A stretch of DNA of 64,000 nucleotides from Sphingobacterium psychroaquaticum (GTDB taxonomy: Bacteria > Bacteroidota > Bacteroidia > Sphingobacteriales > Sphingobacteriaceae). Shown in pieces: positions 27,086 through 36,157 of the stretch (the first letter of the stretch is position 1; each line of letters begins with the position of its first letter). The stretch is from assembly GCF_900177625.1 (NCBI RefSeq), contig NZ_FXAU01000001.1, positions 62,001-126,000 of the forward strand. Reading direction: 5' to 3'. The notes beneath the pieces are model-generated. The model saw nothing but the letters and a program-made list of their open reading frames with translations. It did not search any database and was not told the DNA's origin. Position numbers and translations under genes: made by a program.

Positions 27086-27658
27086 ATGAGAACTCAGAGA
27101 GAAGAATTTGAAAAAAAGTGGATTGCTTCCATACGGATAGGAGACAAAGAAATCTTTGGTGAAATTTATGACCACTATTGGAAGAGGTTGTTAGCAATCT
27201 CCTTTCAACATACCAAAGACAAAGAACTAGCCGAAGAAATTGTGCAGGACGTCTTTGTATCGGTGTGGCAGCGTCGCCAGGATGTAAAGATTGATAATCT
27301 GGATCGTTATCTGGCAACGGCTGTTAAATTTTCTACGTTTAAGTTCCTGCAGCGTCGACGCCGCCAGGAATTAATTCGAGAAGAGGTATTGCCACATGAC
27401 CAGATGCAGCTCGATGAAGAAGCAATCGATGCCCGCTTTTTGCAAGAATATGTAAATGGCGTGGTGGAAACATTGCCCGACCGCTGCAGATTGGTTTTTC
27501 AACTCAGCCGAAGTGAACAAATGACACATCGGGAAATCGCGGATACCTTAGATATTTCAGAAAAAGCCGTGGAGGCCAATATCACAAGGGCCTTAAAAGT
27601 ATTGCGTGTTAGCCTGCGTAAAGTCGGTTTTACATTCTTGGCCTTTCTATTTTTCTAA
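27086..27658 (+). CDS. ECF RNA polymerase sigma factor (FecI-like)
   Basis: This 190-residue ECF sigma factor has region 2 at about residues 8-75 (YDHYWKRLLAISFQHTKDKE, AEEIVQDVFVSVWQRR) and region 4 at about 118-170 (LPDRCRLVFQLSRSEQMTHR, IADTLDISEKAVEANITRAL). The ATG at 27086 is chosen because an unusually strong ribosome-binding sequence (AAAGGAGG) lies just ahead of it and the upstream in-frame TTG has none. A short hydrophobic tail (FTFLAFLFF) ends the protein. The order sigma, FecR, STN-SusC, SusD follows, so it probably transcribes the SusCD-TlpA operon to 37627. Confidence 0.93.
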   Translation: MRTQREEFEKKWIASIRIGDKEIFGEIYDHYWKRLLAISFQHTKDKELAEEIVQDVFVSVWQRRQDVKIDNLDRYLATAVKFSTFKFLQRRRRQELIREEVLPHDQMQLDEEAIDARFLQEYVNGVVETLPDRCRLVFQLSRSEQMTHREIADTLDISEKAVEANITRALKVLRVSLRKVGFTFLAFLFF

Positions 27659-27741
27659 ACCAGTTAAATAACCTATTTTTTTTAATAACCCATATAGGGG
27701 TACCCCATTCCCTAGGGTACTTACTAATAACGACCGAATTT

Positions 27742-28716
27742 ATGGATCATAAGGAATTACATGATTTGATGGATAAGTACATGCTGGGTACGGCCAGCAG
27801 GGAGGAGCGATCGCGTCTTTTGACGTGGTATCGCCAACAGCCTGCGGATGATCTGGTATGGAAACTTGAGGCAGGAGAGGACGAGGAGCAAGTACGGAAA
27901 CGCATAAAGGCGAATGTATGGCAACGCCTGGAGGACCCCACGCAAAGAGCGAGTAAGGCGATTAGTCGGACTTGGTATCTGGGTGCTGTGGCTGCCGTTC
28001 TTTTGGCCGTTCTTGGTTTTGCGTTCTGGAAAATGGAAAGCCCATCGGCAACAAATTTGATTGCCGAGACGCCTACTACACAAGTAGAAAATAGGTTTGT
28101 CTTGCTGCCGGATAGTTCACGCGTCGTGTTACGGCCGGGAAGTCGTTTGGTATATCGCACTGATTTTTCGGGCGATAGCCGGGAGGTAGAATTGATAGGT
28201 GAAGCGTATTTTGATATCAGTCACCGCGCGGGTCAACCTTTTATTATCCATACTGGAGCCGTAAAAACGGTTGTCTTGGGGACTGCATTTACTATCCGTG
28301 CAAATCCAAACGATAGCGATGTGCAGGTTACCGTTCAGCGTGGTAAGGTTCGGGTAGAGCGCGATAATAAAACCGTCGCCGAGTTAACAGCGAACCAGCA
28401 AGTGGACGTACATGAAGAAGCCGATAAAACAGCGCCTAAAGAAGTTCATGATGTGGCAGAAACGGCGATGCGATGGGCTGCGCAAGATGTAAGCTTTGAT
28501 TGGCAGCCCTTTGGAGAATTGACAGCTAAGTTGGAGCGGCGCTATGGTGTGGTCATCAAGTTTAAAAACGAAAAATTAGCCAACTGTCCCGTAAGTGGTG
28601 CTTTTAGTGGGATAGAAACCCTCGACGAATTACTCCCTATCTTATGTACGACGCGAAATGCGACGTATCGAAAAGAAGGAAAGATCATCGAAATAAATGG
28701 GCAAGGCTGTAATTAA
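27742..28716 (+). CDS. FecR-family anti-sigma factor
   Basis: This 324-residue anti-sigma protein has a cytoplasmic N-terminus of about 85 residues (LMDKYMLGTASREERSRLL), one membrane helix near 80-95 (YLGAVAAVLLAVLGFAFW), a periplasmic FecR domain (NRFVLLPDSSRVVLRPGS, LIGEAYFDISHRAGQPF, VVLGTAFTIRAN) and a DUF4974-like tail (VSFDWQPFGELTAKLERRYG). It sits 83 bases after its sigma gene. In this system the STN domain of the downstream SusC would signal to it when ligand is bound, releasing the sigma factor. Confidence 0.92.
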   Translation: MDHKELHDLMDKYMLGTASREERSRLLTWYRQQPADDLVWKLEAGEDEEQVRKRIKANVWQRLEDPTQRASKAISRTWYLGAVAAVLLAVLGFAFWKMESPSATNLIAETPTTQVENRFVLLPDSSRVVLRPGSRLVYRTDFSGDSREVELIGEAYFDISHRAGQPFIIHTGAVKTVVLGTAFTIRANPNDSDVQVTVQRGKVRVERDNKTVAELTANQQVDVHEEADKTAPKEVHDVAETAMRWAAQDVSFDWQPFGELTAKLERRYGVVIKFKNEKLANCPVSGAFSGIETLDELLPILCTTRNATYRKEGKIIEINGQGCN

Positions 28717-28793
28717 CCTAATACTAATCTATTAATATGAACAACGAATGAAGAACAAAAGAAACCAAGATCCTTAAGGTGCGATAAAAAAGA

Positions 28794-28830
28794 AAACTCC
28801 CCACCGCCGTCGGAAGCATGAAGGGAGTTT
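28794..28830 (+). promoter_or_regulatory. Stem-loop in the leader between fecR and the second susC
   Basis: AAACTCCC (28794-28801) pairs perfectly with GGGAGTTT (28823-28830) around a 21-base loop, 47 bases before the susC start. As in the first SusCD locus, the stem is preceded by an A-tract and is not followed by T residues on the plus strand, so it reads as a leader structure rather than a terminator for the fecR transcript. Confidence 0.4.
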
Positions 28831-28876
28831 AAGATTTAAAACATTTTTTGACAAACATTTTAACCTAATACAAATA

Positions 28877-31800
28877 ATGCAAAAATTCTTGTTTTTTGCA
28901 AGTGGAGGACTATGTCGTTTTCCGTCTTTGCTTAAGCGATCAAATCTACTTTTTCTTATGCGGGTCAATTTAATATGTGGGCTGCTACTGACCTTGACAA
29001 TCAATCTCTTAGCTTCCAATACAACCGTCGGTCAGAATATTAACACCACCACCGTGGAAATGGGAACTCGAGTTTCTTCCTTACGCAATGCCTTGAAGCA
29101 GCTGGAGCGTGAAACAGGTATGCGGGTCTTCTACCCATCAGAGGTCGTTGATAAATATACCGTATCCGCTCTACGTACAGAAAAGCGAACGATCGGTGAA
29201 ACCCTAACCTTATTACTGGAGGATACTTCACTTGGGTACCAACAACGTGGTCGAAACATTGTGCTTTTCCAGAAAGAAGGATCCCCACGTGAACCCCTTA
29301 CCGTCGTTCTTCCTGCCGCACAACAGCAGCAACGGGTCAGTGGTCAGGTTGTCGATCAATCGGGGAAACCAATCGCCGGTGTTTCGGTAGTGATCAGACA
29401 TTGGGAACGTCTGCCGCAGGATAGCCGGGCAAACTCGAGTACGGCTACCGACGAAAATGGACATTGGTCATTGGCGGTGCCGAGCGATACCACGGTGTTT
29501 GTATTTTCCTTTATTGGCTATCAAAAGCAGGAAATCGTAATTGGGAAACGAACCCGTCTTTTGGTGACCCTGAAACCAGACCAGGCACAACAAATCGAAG
29601 ATGTGGTTGTCACGGGTTTATTTGAACGACCAAAAGAGATGTATACCGGAGCAGCGCGCTCTTTTACGCAAGCGGAACTCCAGAATGTGTCCAGTGATAA
29701 TGTGTTGACCGCACTAAAATCATTGGATCCTTCGTTTCAAATGCCTGAAAATCTAAATTTAGGTTCCAATCCCAATGCACTGCCGGATGTTACATTGCGT
29801 GGTGGAAACAGTTTGATTGACCCGAATACGAGCACCTCGGGACCTTTCAATTACGCTAATAATCCGAATACGCCCCTGTTTATTCTCGATGGGTTTGAGG
29901 TATCCCTGACGCGTATCAATGATCTGGATCTTACGCGAATCAAGAGCATTGACCTGCTGAAAGATGCAACAGCAACATCCATCTATGGTTCCAGAGCGGC
30001 AAATGGCGTTGTGGTTATCGAGACAATACGCCCCAAGGCCGGAAAACTCAATGTTACCTATACCGGAAATATGTCCATCGAAGCGGCTGATCTTTCGGGA
30101 TATAATGTGTTGAATGCGGCTGATAAATTGGAAATCGAGCGCAAGATCGGTGTATATGATAATACATGGAACGCCGTCGATCAGCAGTTAAAAACGATAT
30201 ACAACGCACGCCGAGGGCAGATCTTGTCGGGTGTAAATACGGATTGGCTCGCGCAACCTGTGCGCACCGGTATCGGACAAAAGCATAATGTGTACCTGGA
30301 AGGTGGACAAGAGGAAATGCAATATGGTATTAGTGTAAATTATTACAATAATGCCGGCGCAATGAAGGGATCAAATAGACAAACAATGACCGGAAATACG
30401 TTCCTGTCGTACCGTTACAAGAATTTGATCTTTAAAAATGATCTTACATTAACGACCAATAAGGGAAATAATTCACCTTACGGTTCGTTTCGTCAATACA
30501 CGCAATTAAATCCGTATTGGACACCTTTTAATGCGGATGGATCCTACAAAATTTACCTCGAGGAAATCTTTAACGAAGATACGGGAGCGAGATTAACGAA
30601 TTTTGATACCTACGACAATTTAACCGGTTATAAAGGCCGGGCAACGAACCCGCTATACGATGCTTCGTTGAATATTGTAGATAAAACCAAATACAATAAC
30701 ATCATTAATAATTTTGCATTGGAGTGGCAAGCGGCTTCGTGGTTACGTGTCAAAGGAACCTTTGCGTATATGTATCAGGCCGATGAGGCCGATCGGTTCC
30801 TGCCTGCGCAGCACTCCTCGTTTACCAATACGACAACCTTCGAAAAGGGATCGTATGATAAAACCTATGGAAAAAGTCAACGCTACGAGGGGATATTCTC
30901 TGCAAATCTGAACAAAACGTTTGGTAAGAGCTTGGTTTTTGCGACGTTAGGAACAAACTTTAGCCAAGAAGATAACTATACCGAAGGCTTTAGGGTTGTG
31001 GGATTCCCTAATGCGACCATGGATAACCTTACGCAAGGGTTGAAGTTTCAGGAGGGAACACGCCCGGAGGGGACAGAAAATATCAAACGCCTGGCCGGTT
31101 TGTTTTCGAATGCCAGTTATGCCTATGATAACCGCTACCTCCTTGATTTTTCATTCCGTTTAGATGGCTCTTCGCAGTTTGGTAGTAAGAACAGATTCGC
31201 ACCATTTTGGTCGGCAGGAGCGGGGTGGAATGTGCACAAAGAGGAACTCTTCAAAAATATAGAATACCTTAATCGCCTTAAACTAAGATACTCATTCGGC
31301 TATACCGGGTCGCAAAACTTTGACTCTTTTTACGGATTGACCACCTCGCGGTATTTCAACGCAACAGAATATCGCGGGCTTATCGGTACGTATTTGTTGG
31401 GCTTTGGGAACGACGCATTGGCGTGGCAAAAGACGCAAAAAAATAACTTTGGAGTCGATATCACCTTGTTCAATAGATTAGACCTATCGGCCAACTACTA
31501 CATCGAGAAAACGGAGGGTTCCATTGCCAGTATCTCGACGGCGCCGTCTACCGGTTTTGCAGATTATAAAGAAAATATGGGTGACCTCGAAACGAAAGGA
31601 TGGGAGCTCTATTCACGCTACAATATTATTGCTAGCCGTACAAACCGGAATAACTGGTCGATCTTTTTGAATCTCTTTTCGGTAAAGAATAAGATTACAA
31701 AAGTATCGAATACCATAGCTGCGCTTAATAAATCAGCTAACGAGCAGCTGTCATCTTTGCCTATTACGCGTTATGCCGAAGGACAATCCACGACAGCGAT

Positions 31801-32392
31801 ATGGGCCGTTCCTTCCTTAGGGATCGATCCTGCCTCGGGTTATGAGATATTCCTCACGCGAGAGGGAAAACGTTCCAATACATACAATCCACTCGATCAA
31901 ATTATTATCGGCGATAGCAGAAGCGACCTGGAGGGAACCTTCGGAACAAGTTTTGAAGTCAATGGCATTGGAATGAACGCATTCTTCCGTTTCCGTGTAG
32001 GCGGACAAGCGTACAATCAGACCTTAGTGGATCGCGTTGAAAATGTAAATGTTCGTTTGTATAATGTCGATCAGCGTGTGGCAGATGAACGTTGGTTACA
32101 GCAGGGCGATCATAGTTTCTATAAAGGCTTAATCGATGCCGATGGTTTCGCTATTACAACACCTACCTATGCGACATCCCGATTTGTTCAAAATGATAAT
32201 TTGCTAAGCCTGGAAAGTTTATCGGTCTTTTATCGATTTAAAGATACGACGATCCGCAAATGGGGCTTATCGAATACGAAAATCACTGCCTACTCGAATG
32301 ATGTTTTCCGATTGTCCAGCATTCGTAGAGAACGCGGTTTAGATTATCCATTTGCTAGGTCATTTACATTACAACTATCCACAAGTTTTTAA
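28877..32392 (+). CDS. SusC/RagA-type TonB-linked outer membrane transporter with STN domain
   Basis: This 1171-residue transporter has an N-terminal export signal whose hydrophobic core is NLICGLLLTLTINLLA (about 34-49). The start at 28877 gives a longer than usual leader, and the ATG giving MRVNLICGLLL at about residue 28 is an equally good choice. An STN domain (about 55-130, ending RGRNIVLFQKEG), a carboxypeptidase-regulatory-like domain (about 152-240), and a plug with ATATSIYGSRAANGVVVIET precede the barrel, which ends FTLQLSTSF. STN plus the adjacent sigma/anti-sigma genes means ligand-responsive expression. The cargo is unknown; no glycosidase or protease gene is present in the locus to reveal it. 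Confidence 0.94.
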   Translation: MQKFLFFASGGLCRFPSLLKRSNLLFLMRVNLICGLLLTLTINLLASNTTVGQNINTTTVEMGTRVSSLRNALKQLERETGMRVFYPSEVVDKYTVSALRTEKRTIGETLTLLLEDTSLGYQQRGRNIVLFQKEGSPREPLTVVLPAAQQQQRVSGQVVDQSGKPIAGVSVVIRHWERLPQDSRANSSTATDENGHWSLAVPSDTTVFVFSFIGYQKQEIVIGKRTRLLVTLKPDQAQQIEDVVVTGLFERPKEMYTGAARSFTQAELQNVSSDNVLTALKSLDPSFQMPENLNLGSNPNALPDVTLRGGNSLIDPNTSTSGPFNYANNPNTPLFILDGFEVSLTRINDLDLTRIKSIDLLKDATATSIYGSRAANGVVVIETIRPKAGKLNVTYTGNMSIEAADLSGYNVLNAADKLEIERKIGVYDNTWNAVDQQLKTIYNARRGQILSGVNTDWLAQPVRTGIGQKHNVYLEGGQEEMQYGISVNYYNNAGAMKGSNRQTMTGNTFLSYRYKNLIFKNDLTLTTNKGNNSPYGSFRQYTQLNPYWTPFNADGSYKIYLEEIFNEDTGARLTNFDTYDNLTGYKGRATNPLYDASLNIVDKTKYNNIINNFALEWQAASWLRVKGTFAYMYQADEADRFLPAQHSSFTNTTTFEKGSYDKTYGKSQRYEGIFSANLNKTFGKSLVFATLGTNFSQEDNYTEGFRVVGFPNATMDNLTQGLKFQEGTRPEGTENIKRLAGLFSNASYAYDNRYLLDFSFRLDGSSQFGSKNRFAPFWSAGAGWNVHKEELFKNIEYLNRLKLRYSFGYTGSQNFDSFYGLTTSRYFNATEYRGLIGTYLLGFGNDALAWQKTQKNNFGVDITLFNRLDLSANYYIEKTEGSIASISTAPSTGFADYKENMGDLETKGWELYSRYNIIASRTNRNNWSIFLNLFSVKNKITKVSNTIAALNKSANEQLSSLPITRYAEGQSTTAIWAVPSLGIDPASGYEIFLTREGKRSNTYNPLDQIIIGDSRSDLEGTFGTSFEVNGIGMNAFFRFRVGGQAYNQTLVDRVENVNVRLYNVDQRVADERWLQQGDHSFYKGLIDADGFAITTPTYATSRFVQNDNLLSLESLSVFYRFKDTTIRKWGLSNTKITAYSNDVFRLSSIRRERGLDYPFARSFTLQLSTSF

Positions 32393-32402
32393 AAGAAGAG
32401 AA

Positions 32403-33902
32403 ATGATGAAACAACATATACGATACACTCAAAAATACATGGGCTGTTTATTGCTGTCATTTTGCTTACTCGCGACCGGTTGTAGCAAATGGTTAGATGT
32501 ACAGCCAAGCACACAGACCACCGAGGAGAAACAGTTTTCAACAGAGCAGGGGTATATCGATGCCTTGGTCGGTACCTATCAAAAGATGGCCGATTCAAAA
32601 AGCTACGGCAAGGATGTGAGTTATGGAACATTGGATGTCCTTGCGCAGCTCTATCAAAATAAAGCCAATCAAACGACCGATTCGTACGGACAGTTGGCGC
32701 GCTATAATTATTTGGATGCTGAGGTCATTAAAGTGATTGCAAATATCTGGTCTACACAGTATAGCGTAATTGCCCAAACAAATTATATACTTCAGGGAAT
32801 CGATGGCAAAAAGAACCTATTCTCAGGGTCGAATTTTAACCTGGTGAAAGGCGAAGCCTTGGCGATCCGTGCCATGGTCCATTTTGATCTCTTACGCCTC
32901 TTTGGACCCGCGCCAGCGAGCGGAGCCGATGCGAGTACAGCCACGATTCCATATATGACCGATTTTACGGTAAATCCCGGAAAGTCTTTGTCGACCACCG
33001 AAGTGACCGATGCCATTATCGCAGATTTAAAGGCGGCAGAGGAGCTGTTAGCCGTGTATCCTGTCATTGATCAAATCAGAGATAATGCCGATAATAAATC
33101 CTTGGAGCTCTTTACGATGTTCCGTCAGAATCGTTTGAATTATTGGGCGGTGAAAGCACTTTTGGCTAAAGTTTATCAGTATGTTAACAATAAGCCGGAA
33201 GCATTGCGATACGCGAAAGAAGTCATCGATAGCAAGGGGTTCTTTTTTATTAATGGCAATACCAATATCACGAACCCGACAATAAAGGAGTCCAATACAA
33301 TCTTTAGTACCGAACATGTGTTCTCGCTTTATAAATCCGATCTAAAAATTGTTTCTGATAATTATTTCAAAACAGAAAGCAGCACCGCTGAGGCACAGGA
33401 TTTATTTACGACACTTGCCAACTTAAACAGTTACTATGAGGTCACTGTAGCGAATCATGCGATTGATATTCGTGGTCCTCAAGCTTCGGCCACCCGATGG
33501 AGCCAATTTAATGCATCGACAGTGTATAGCACCAAATATTATGTGGGTGCGAATATCACCAATGTCAACCAAAAGCTCGTGCCTATGATCAAACTGGCGG
33601 AAATGTATTACATCGCTGCCGAATCCAGTGAGACTATAGCGGAGGCGTTGGGATACCTGAATCAGGTGCGTACAGCACGTCTTATTCCGGCACTTACAGC
33701 AACAGCAATTAACACAACAACGCTGCTCAACAATGAGCTGTTTAAGGAATATCGCAAAGAGTTTTATGCGGAAGGTCAATTGTGGTACTACTATAAGCGC
33801 AAGAATTTTACAACCCTGCAAAATACGGTAGGGGGAACGATGAATAACGCCAAGTATGTATTACCGAAGCCTAACAATGAAATTGAGTTTGGCCTAAACT
33901 AA
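32403..33902 (+). CDS. SusD/RagB-family nutrient-binding lipoprotein
   Basis: This 499-residue surface lipoprotein has the lipobox LLATGCSKWLDVQPS. SusD landmarks are the EQGYIDALVGTYQ helix, GEALAIRAMVHFDLLRLFGP, YWAVKALLAKVYQYVNNKPE, the C-terminal KLAEMYYIAAESSETIAEAL, and EYRKEFYAEGQLWYYYKRK. The ATG at 32403 (MMKQHIRY) is preferred to an in-frame start at 32352, which lies inside the end of susC. It pairs with the SusC upstream and is followed after seven bases by a DUF4843 lipoprotein. Confidence 0.93.
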   Translation: MMKQHIRYTQKYMGCLLLSFCLLATGCSKWLDVQPSTQTTEEKQFSTEQGYIDALVGTYQKMADSKSYGKDVSYGTLDVLAQLYQNKANQTTDSYGQLARYNYLDAEVIKVIANIWSTQYSVIAQTNYILQGIDGKKNLFSGSNFNLVKGEALAIRAMVHFDLLRLFGPAPASGADASTATIPYMTDFTVNPGKSLSTTEVTDAIIADLKAAEELLAVYPVIDQIRDNADNKSLELFTMFRQNRLNYWAVKALLAKVYQYVNNKPEALRYAKEVIDSKGFFFINGNTNITNPTIKESNTIFSTEHVFSLYKSDLKIVSDNYFKTESSTAEAQDLFTTLANLNSYYEVTVANHAIDIRGPQASATRWSQFNASTVYSTKYYVGANITNVNQKLVPMIKLAEMYYIAAESSETIAEALGYLNQVRTARLIPALTATAINTTTLLNNELFKEYRKEFYAEGQLWYYYKRKNFTTLQNTVGGTMNNAKYVLPKPNNEIEFGLN

Positions 33903-33909
33903 GAGAATT

Positions 33910-34635
33910 ATGAAATTATTAAAATATATAAATATCCTGTTCGCTGTTTTGCTTGCCTTTCAAAGTTGCAAGGAAGATGAGAAACTGATGTACGAAGAGG
34001 ATCCCCGGGTATACATTTATAAATATGGCGCTTCGAATGGCACGGATAGCGTAAACTATAGTTTCGCTTTTGCGGAGCAAGCCGTTCGTACAGATACGGT
34101 CACCATACCTTTCCGGATTATGGGCTTCCCATCCAATGTGGATCGACGCATCACCATGAAGCAAGAGGAAGGAACGACTGCGAAGGAAGGATATCACTAC
34201 AAATGGGAGAGCTTACTAATTCCAGCAAACAGTTCCGATGGCGAAGCTAAGTTGATCTTTTATCGACGGGCGGGACTTAAAGACAGTATAGTAAGCGCTG
34301 TTTTTCATATGGTCGAAAATGAGTTTTTTAAACCCGGTTATAATGATAATTGGGGCGCAAAATACGACCGGTTGACCTACAAATTTACCTTGACGGATAA
34401 GCTCACCAAGCCGAGCATCTGGGATACGTACTGGCAGAGCCGCTTTGGCGATTATTCGGCGAGAAAGATCTTGTTTTTGACGCAACTGTTGAACTTTACC
34501 AGCTGGAATGTCGGTGGATTGTTTCCACAGGTATCCAATCAGATGATCCAAGAGGCGCGCTTTGGACTGTATAATTATGAACAGGAACATGGTCCGATGC
34601 TGGACGAAAATGGCAACCGTGTTATTATTCCTTAA
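33910..34635 (+). CDS. DUF4843-type lipoprotein
   Basis: This 241-residue lipoprotein (lipobox LLAFQSCKEDE) has the sequence pattern of DUF4843. An early YIYKYGASNGTDSVNYSFAF strand is followed by TDTVTIPFRIMG, an AKEGYHYKWESLLIPANS segment, and a C-terminal region with WGAKYDRLTYKFTLTDKL and FGDYSARKILF. DUF4843 proteins are found almost only beside SusCD pairs of the kind seen here, and their function is unknown. It is probably an accessory surface protein of the transporter. It lies between susD and a PKD-like lipoprotein gene, with gaps of 7 and 13 bases. Confidence 0.8.
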   Translation: MKLLKYINILFAVLLAFQSCKEDEKLMYEEDPRVYIYKYGASNGTDSVNYSFAFAEQAVRTDTVTIPFRIMGFPSNVDRRITMKQEEGTTAKEGYHYKWESLLIPANSSDGEAKLIFYRRAGLKDSIVSAVFHMVENEFFKPGYNDNWGAKYDRLTYKFTLTDKLTKPSIWDTYWQSRFGDYSARKILFLTQLLNFTSWNVGGLFPQVSNQMIQEARFGLYNYEQEHGPMLDENGNRVIIP

Positions 34636-34648
34636 CAATTGATTTGAT

Positions 34649-36154
34649 ATGAAACGTAATATAACTTCCATTATATATCTTGTCGTAATCGGTATCTTTT
34701 TCGTGTCCTGTGCAAAGGATACGGGAAACTACGATTACAACACGATCAACAAAATAACATTTAAAGACCCGAGTAATGTCGGTAAGATCTTCGTCCGCCA
34801 AGGTGAAGCCTTGAAGCTAGCGCCTGAGATTAGCTTAAATGGGAATGATGATGACCTCAGCTTTCAATGGTTTGTATATCTTAATTCTTTTAGTGCGGAG
34901 TACGTGCAGGATAGCACGCTGATCAGTACGACGAGAAACCTCGATTACACTGTTTCGCCAGATGTTTTTGACCTAGGCGAAGATTACAAGCTGACCTATA
35001 AAGTAACAAACAACAAGACGGGCTTGTCCTATTTCTATTTTTATCAGCTCACGGTTTCTGATGTGTTTACCACAGGTTGGCTCTTTTTGGAAGATAAAAG
35101 TGGCAATGCTGATCTCGCAATGATCTTAAAAGACGGGACAGTATACCGTGATATCTACAGCTTCCGAAACAGCGACCATCCTATTAAGAATCCAAAAGCA
35201 TTTAAGATATCAGCTTGGTCTATTTCAGATGCAGTCGGTCCCGATGGGAAGAAGTATTATCTCGTTGGCGAAAACGATGCGATTGAGTTAGACGGAACCA
35301 CCATGAAGAAGAGGTTTGAGTACGATTATCTCTTTTTCTCCGCGCCAGCAACGAAAAAGCCGACGCTGATCGATTGGGGAGGTACGAGTGGTACCACATT
35401 GGGATTATTGATCAACAACGGGAACTTGCATACCAACTTTGTGGGTGGATTTCCGGGTGCAAAGAAATATGGATCCCAATTGCCATCGCCAAATAATGCG
35501 TACAACTATCGGTTGGCACCGCAGTTTATCTCCGGCAATGCCTACGGTGATACATACAGCATTATTATGTACGATGTAATCAATAAGCGCTTTTATGATG
35601 TGGTCAATGATGGTCTTCGTCGCTTTGATAATGCGGCACAAAACACAGCGATCTTTGATATGAACAATGTCGGTTTAGATCTTATTAAACTGGATTCTTC
35701 CAATAGAGTGGAGATTCGGAATGCCGTTATGAAGGACAGTCAGGGTAAAGCATGTTTACTTCAATTTAGAATGCATCGCACAGGTGAACAACCGACTATA
35801 ACTGTTGGAAAGCAAGAAATTAACTCGCCAGGCATCGCACAGGCGGCAGATGTCACTTGTTCCACATTGTCGCCGCACTTGTTTTATGGCGCAAATGGAA
35901 AACTGTACCGGTATGAGGTGACCTCCAACACGTACTCTGAAGAGTATGCTTTCGGAGCCAATGAAACCGTTACGAAAATTAAGTTTCAAAAGCATGGATA
36001 CGGCGCAGCGCAACCTCGCCTAATTGTGACCACTTGGGACGGTACACAAGGTAAAGTGTATTATTTCAAGATTACCCAAACGGGAACAGTAGATAGCTTG
36101 GATAAAGTATATGATGGATTTGGTAAAATTATAGATTTAGCATTTAAATATTAA
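34649..36154 (+). CDS. PKD-like family lipoprotein
   Basis: This 501-residue lipoprotein has the lipobox GIFFVSCAKDTGNYDY. The next 110 residues form a PKD-like beta sandwich (GEALKLAPEISLNGNDDDLS then FQWFVYLNSF, and YKLTYKVTNNKTGLSYFYF). The rest has repeated beta strands that suggest a propeller-like or extended beta domain (TGWLFLEDKSGNADLAMILK, GKLYRYEVTSNTYSEEYAFG). This class accompanies DUF4843 and TlpA-like genes in SusCD loci of Sphingobacteriaceae. Ligand binding at the surface is the likely role; no enzyme motif was found. It lies three bases before the TlpA-like gene. Confidence 0.75.
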   Translation: MKRNITSIIYLVVIGIFFVSCAKDTGNYDYNTINKITFKDPSNVGKIFVRQGEALKLAPEISLNGNDDDLSFQWFVYLNSFSAEYVQDSTLISTTRNLDYTVSPDVFDLGEDYKLTYKVTNNKTGLSYFYFYQLTVSDVFTTGWLFLEDKSGNADLAMILKDGTVYRDIYSFRNSDHPIKNPKAFKISAWSISDAVGPDGKKYYLVGENDAIELDGTTMKKRFEYDYLFFSAPATKKPTLIDWGGTSGTTLGLLINNGNLHTNFVGGFPGAKKYGSQLPSPNNAYNYRLAPQFISGNAYGDTYSIIMYDVINKRFYDVVNDGLRRFDNAAQNTAIFDMNNVGLDLIKLDSSNRVEIRNAVMKDSQGKACLLQFRMHRTGEQPTITVGKQEINSPGIAQAADVTCSTLSPHLFYGANGKLYRYEVTSNTYSEEYAFGANETVTKIKFQKHGYGAAQPRLIVTTWDGTQGKVYYFKITQTGTVDSLDKVYDGFGKIIDLAFKY

Positions 36155-36157
36155 ACG

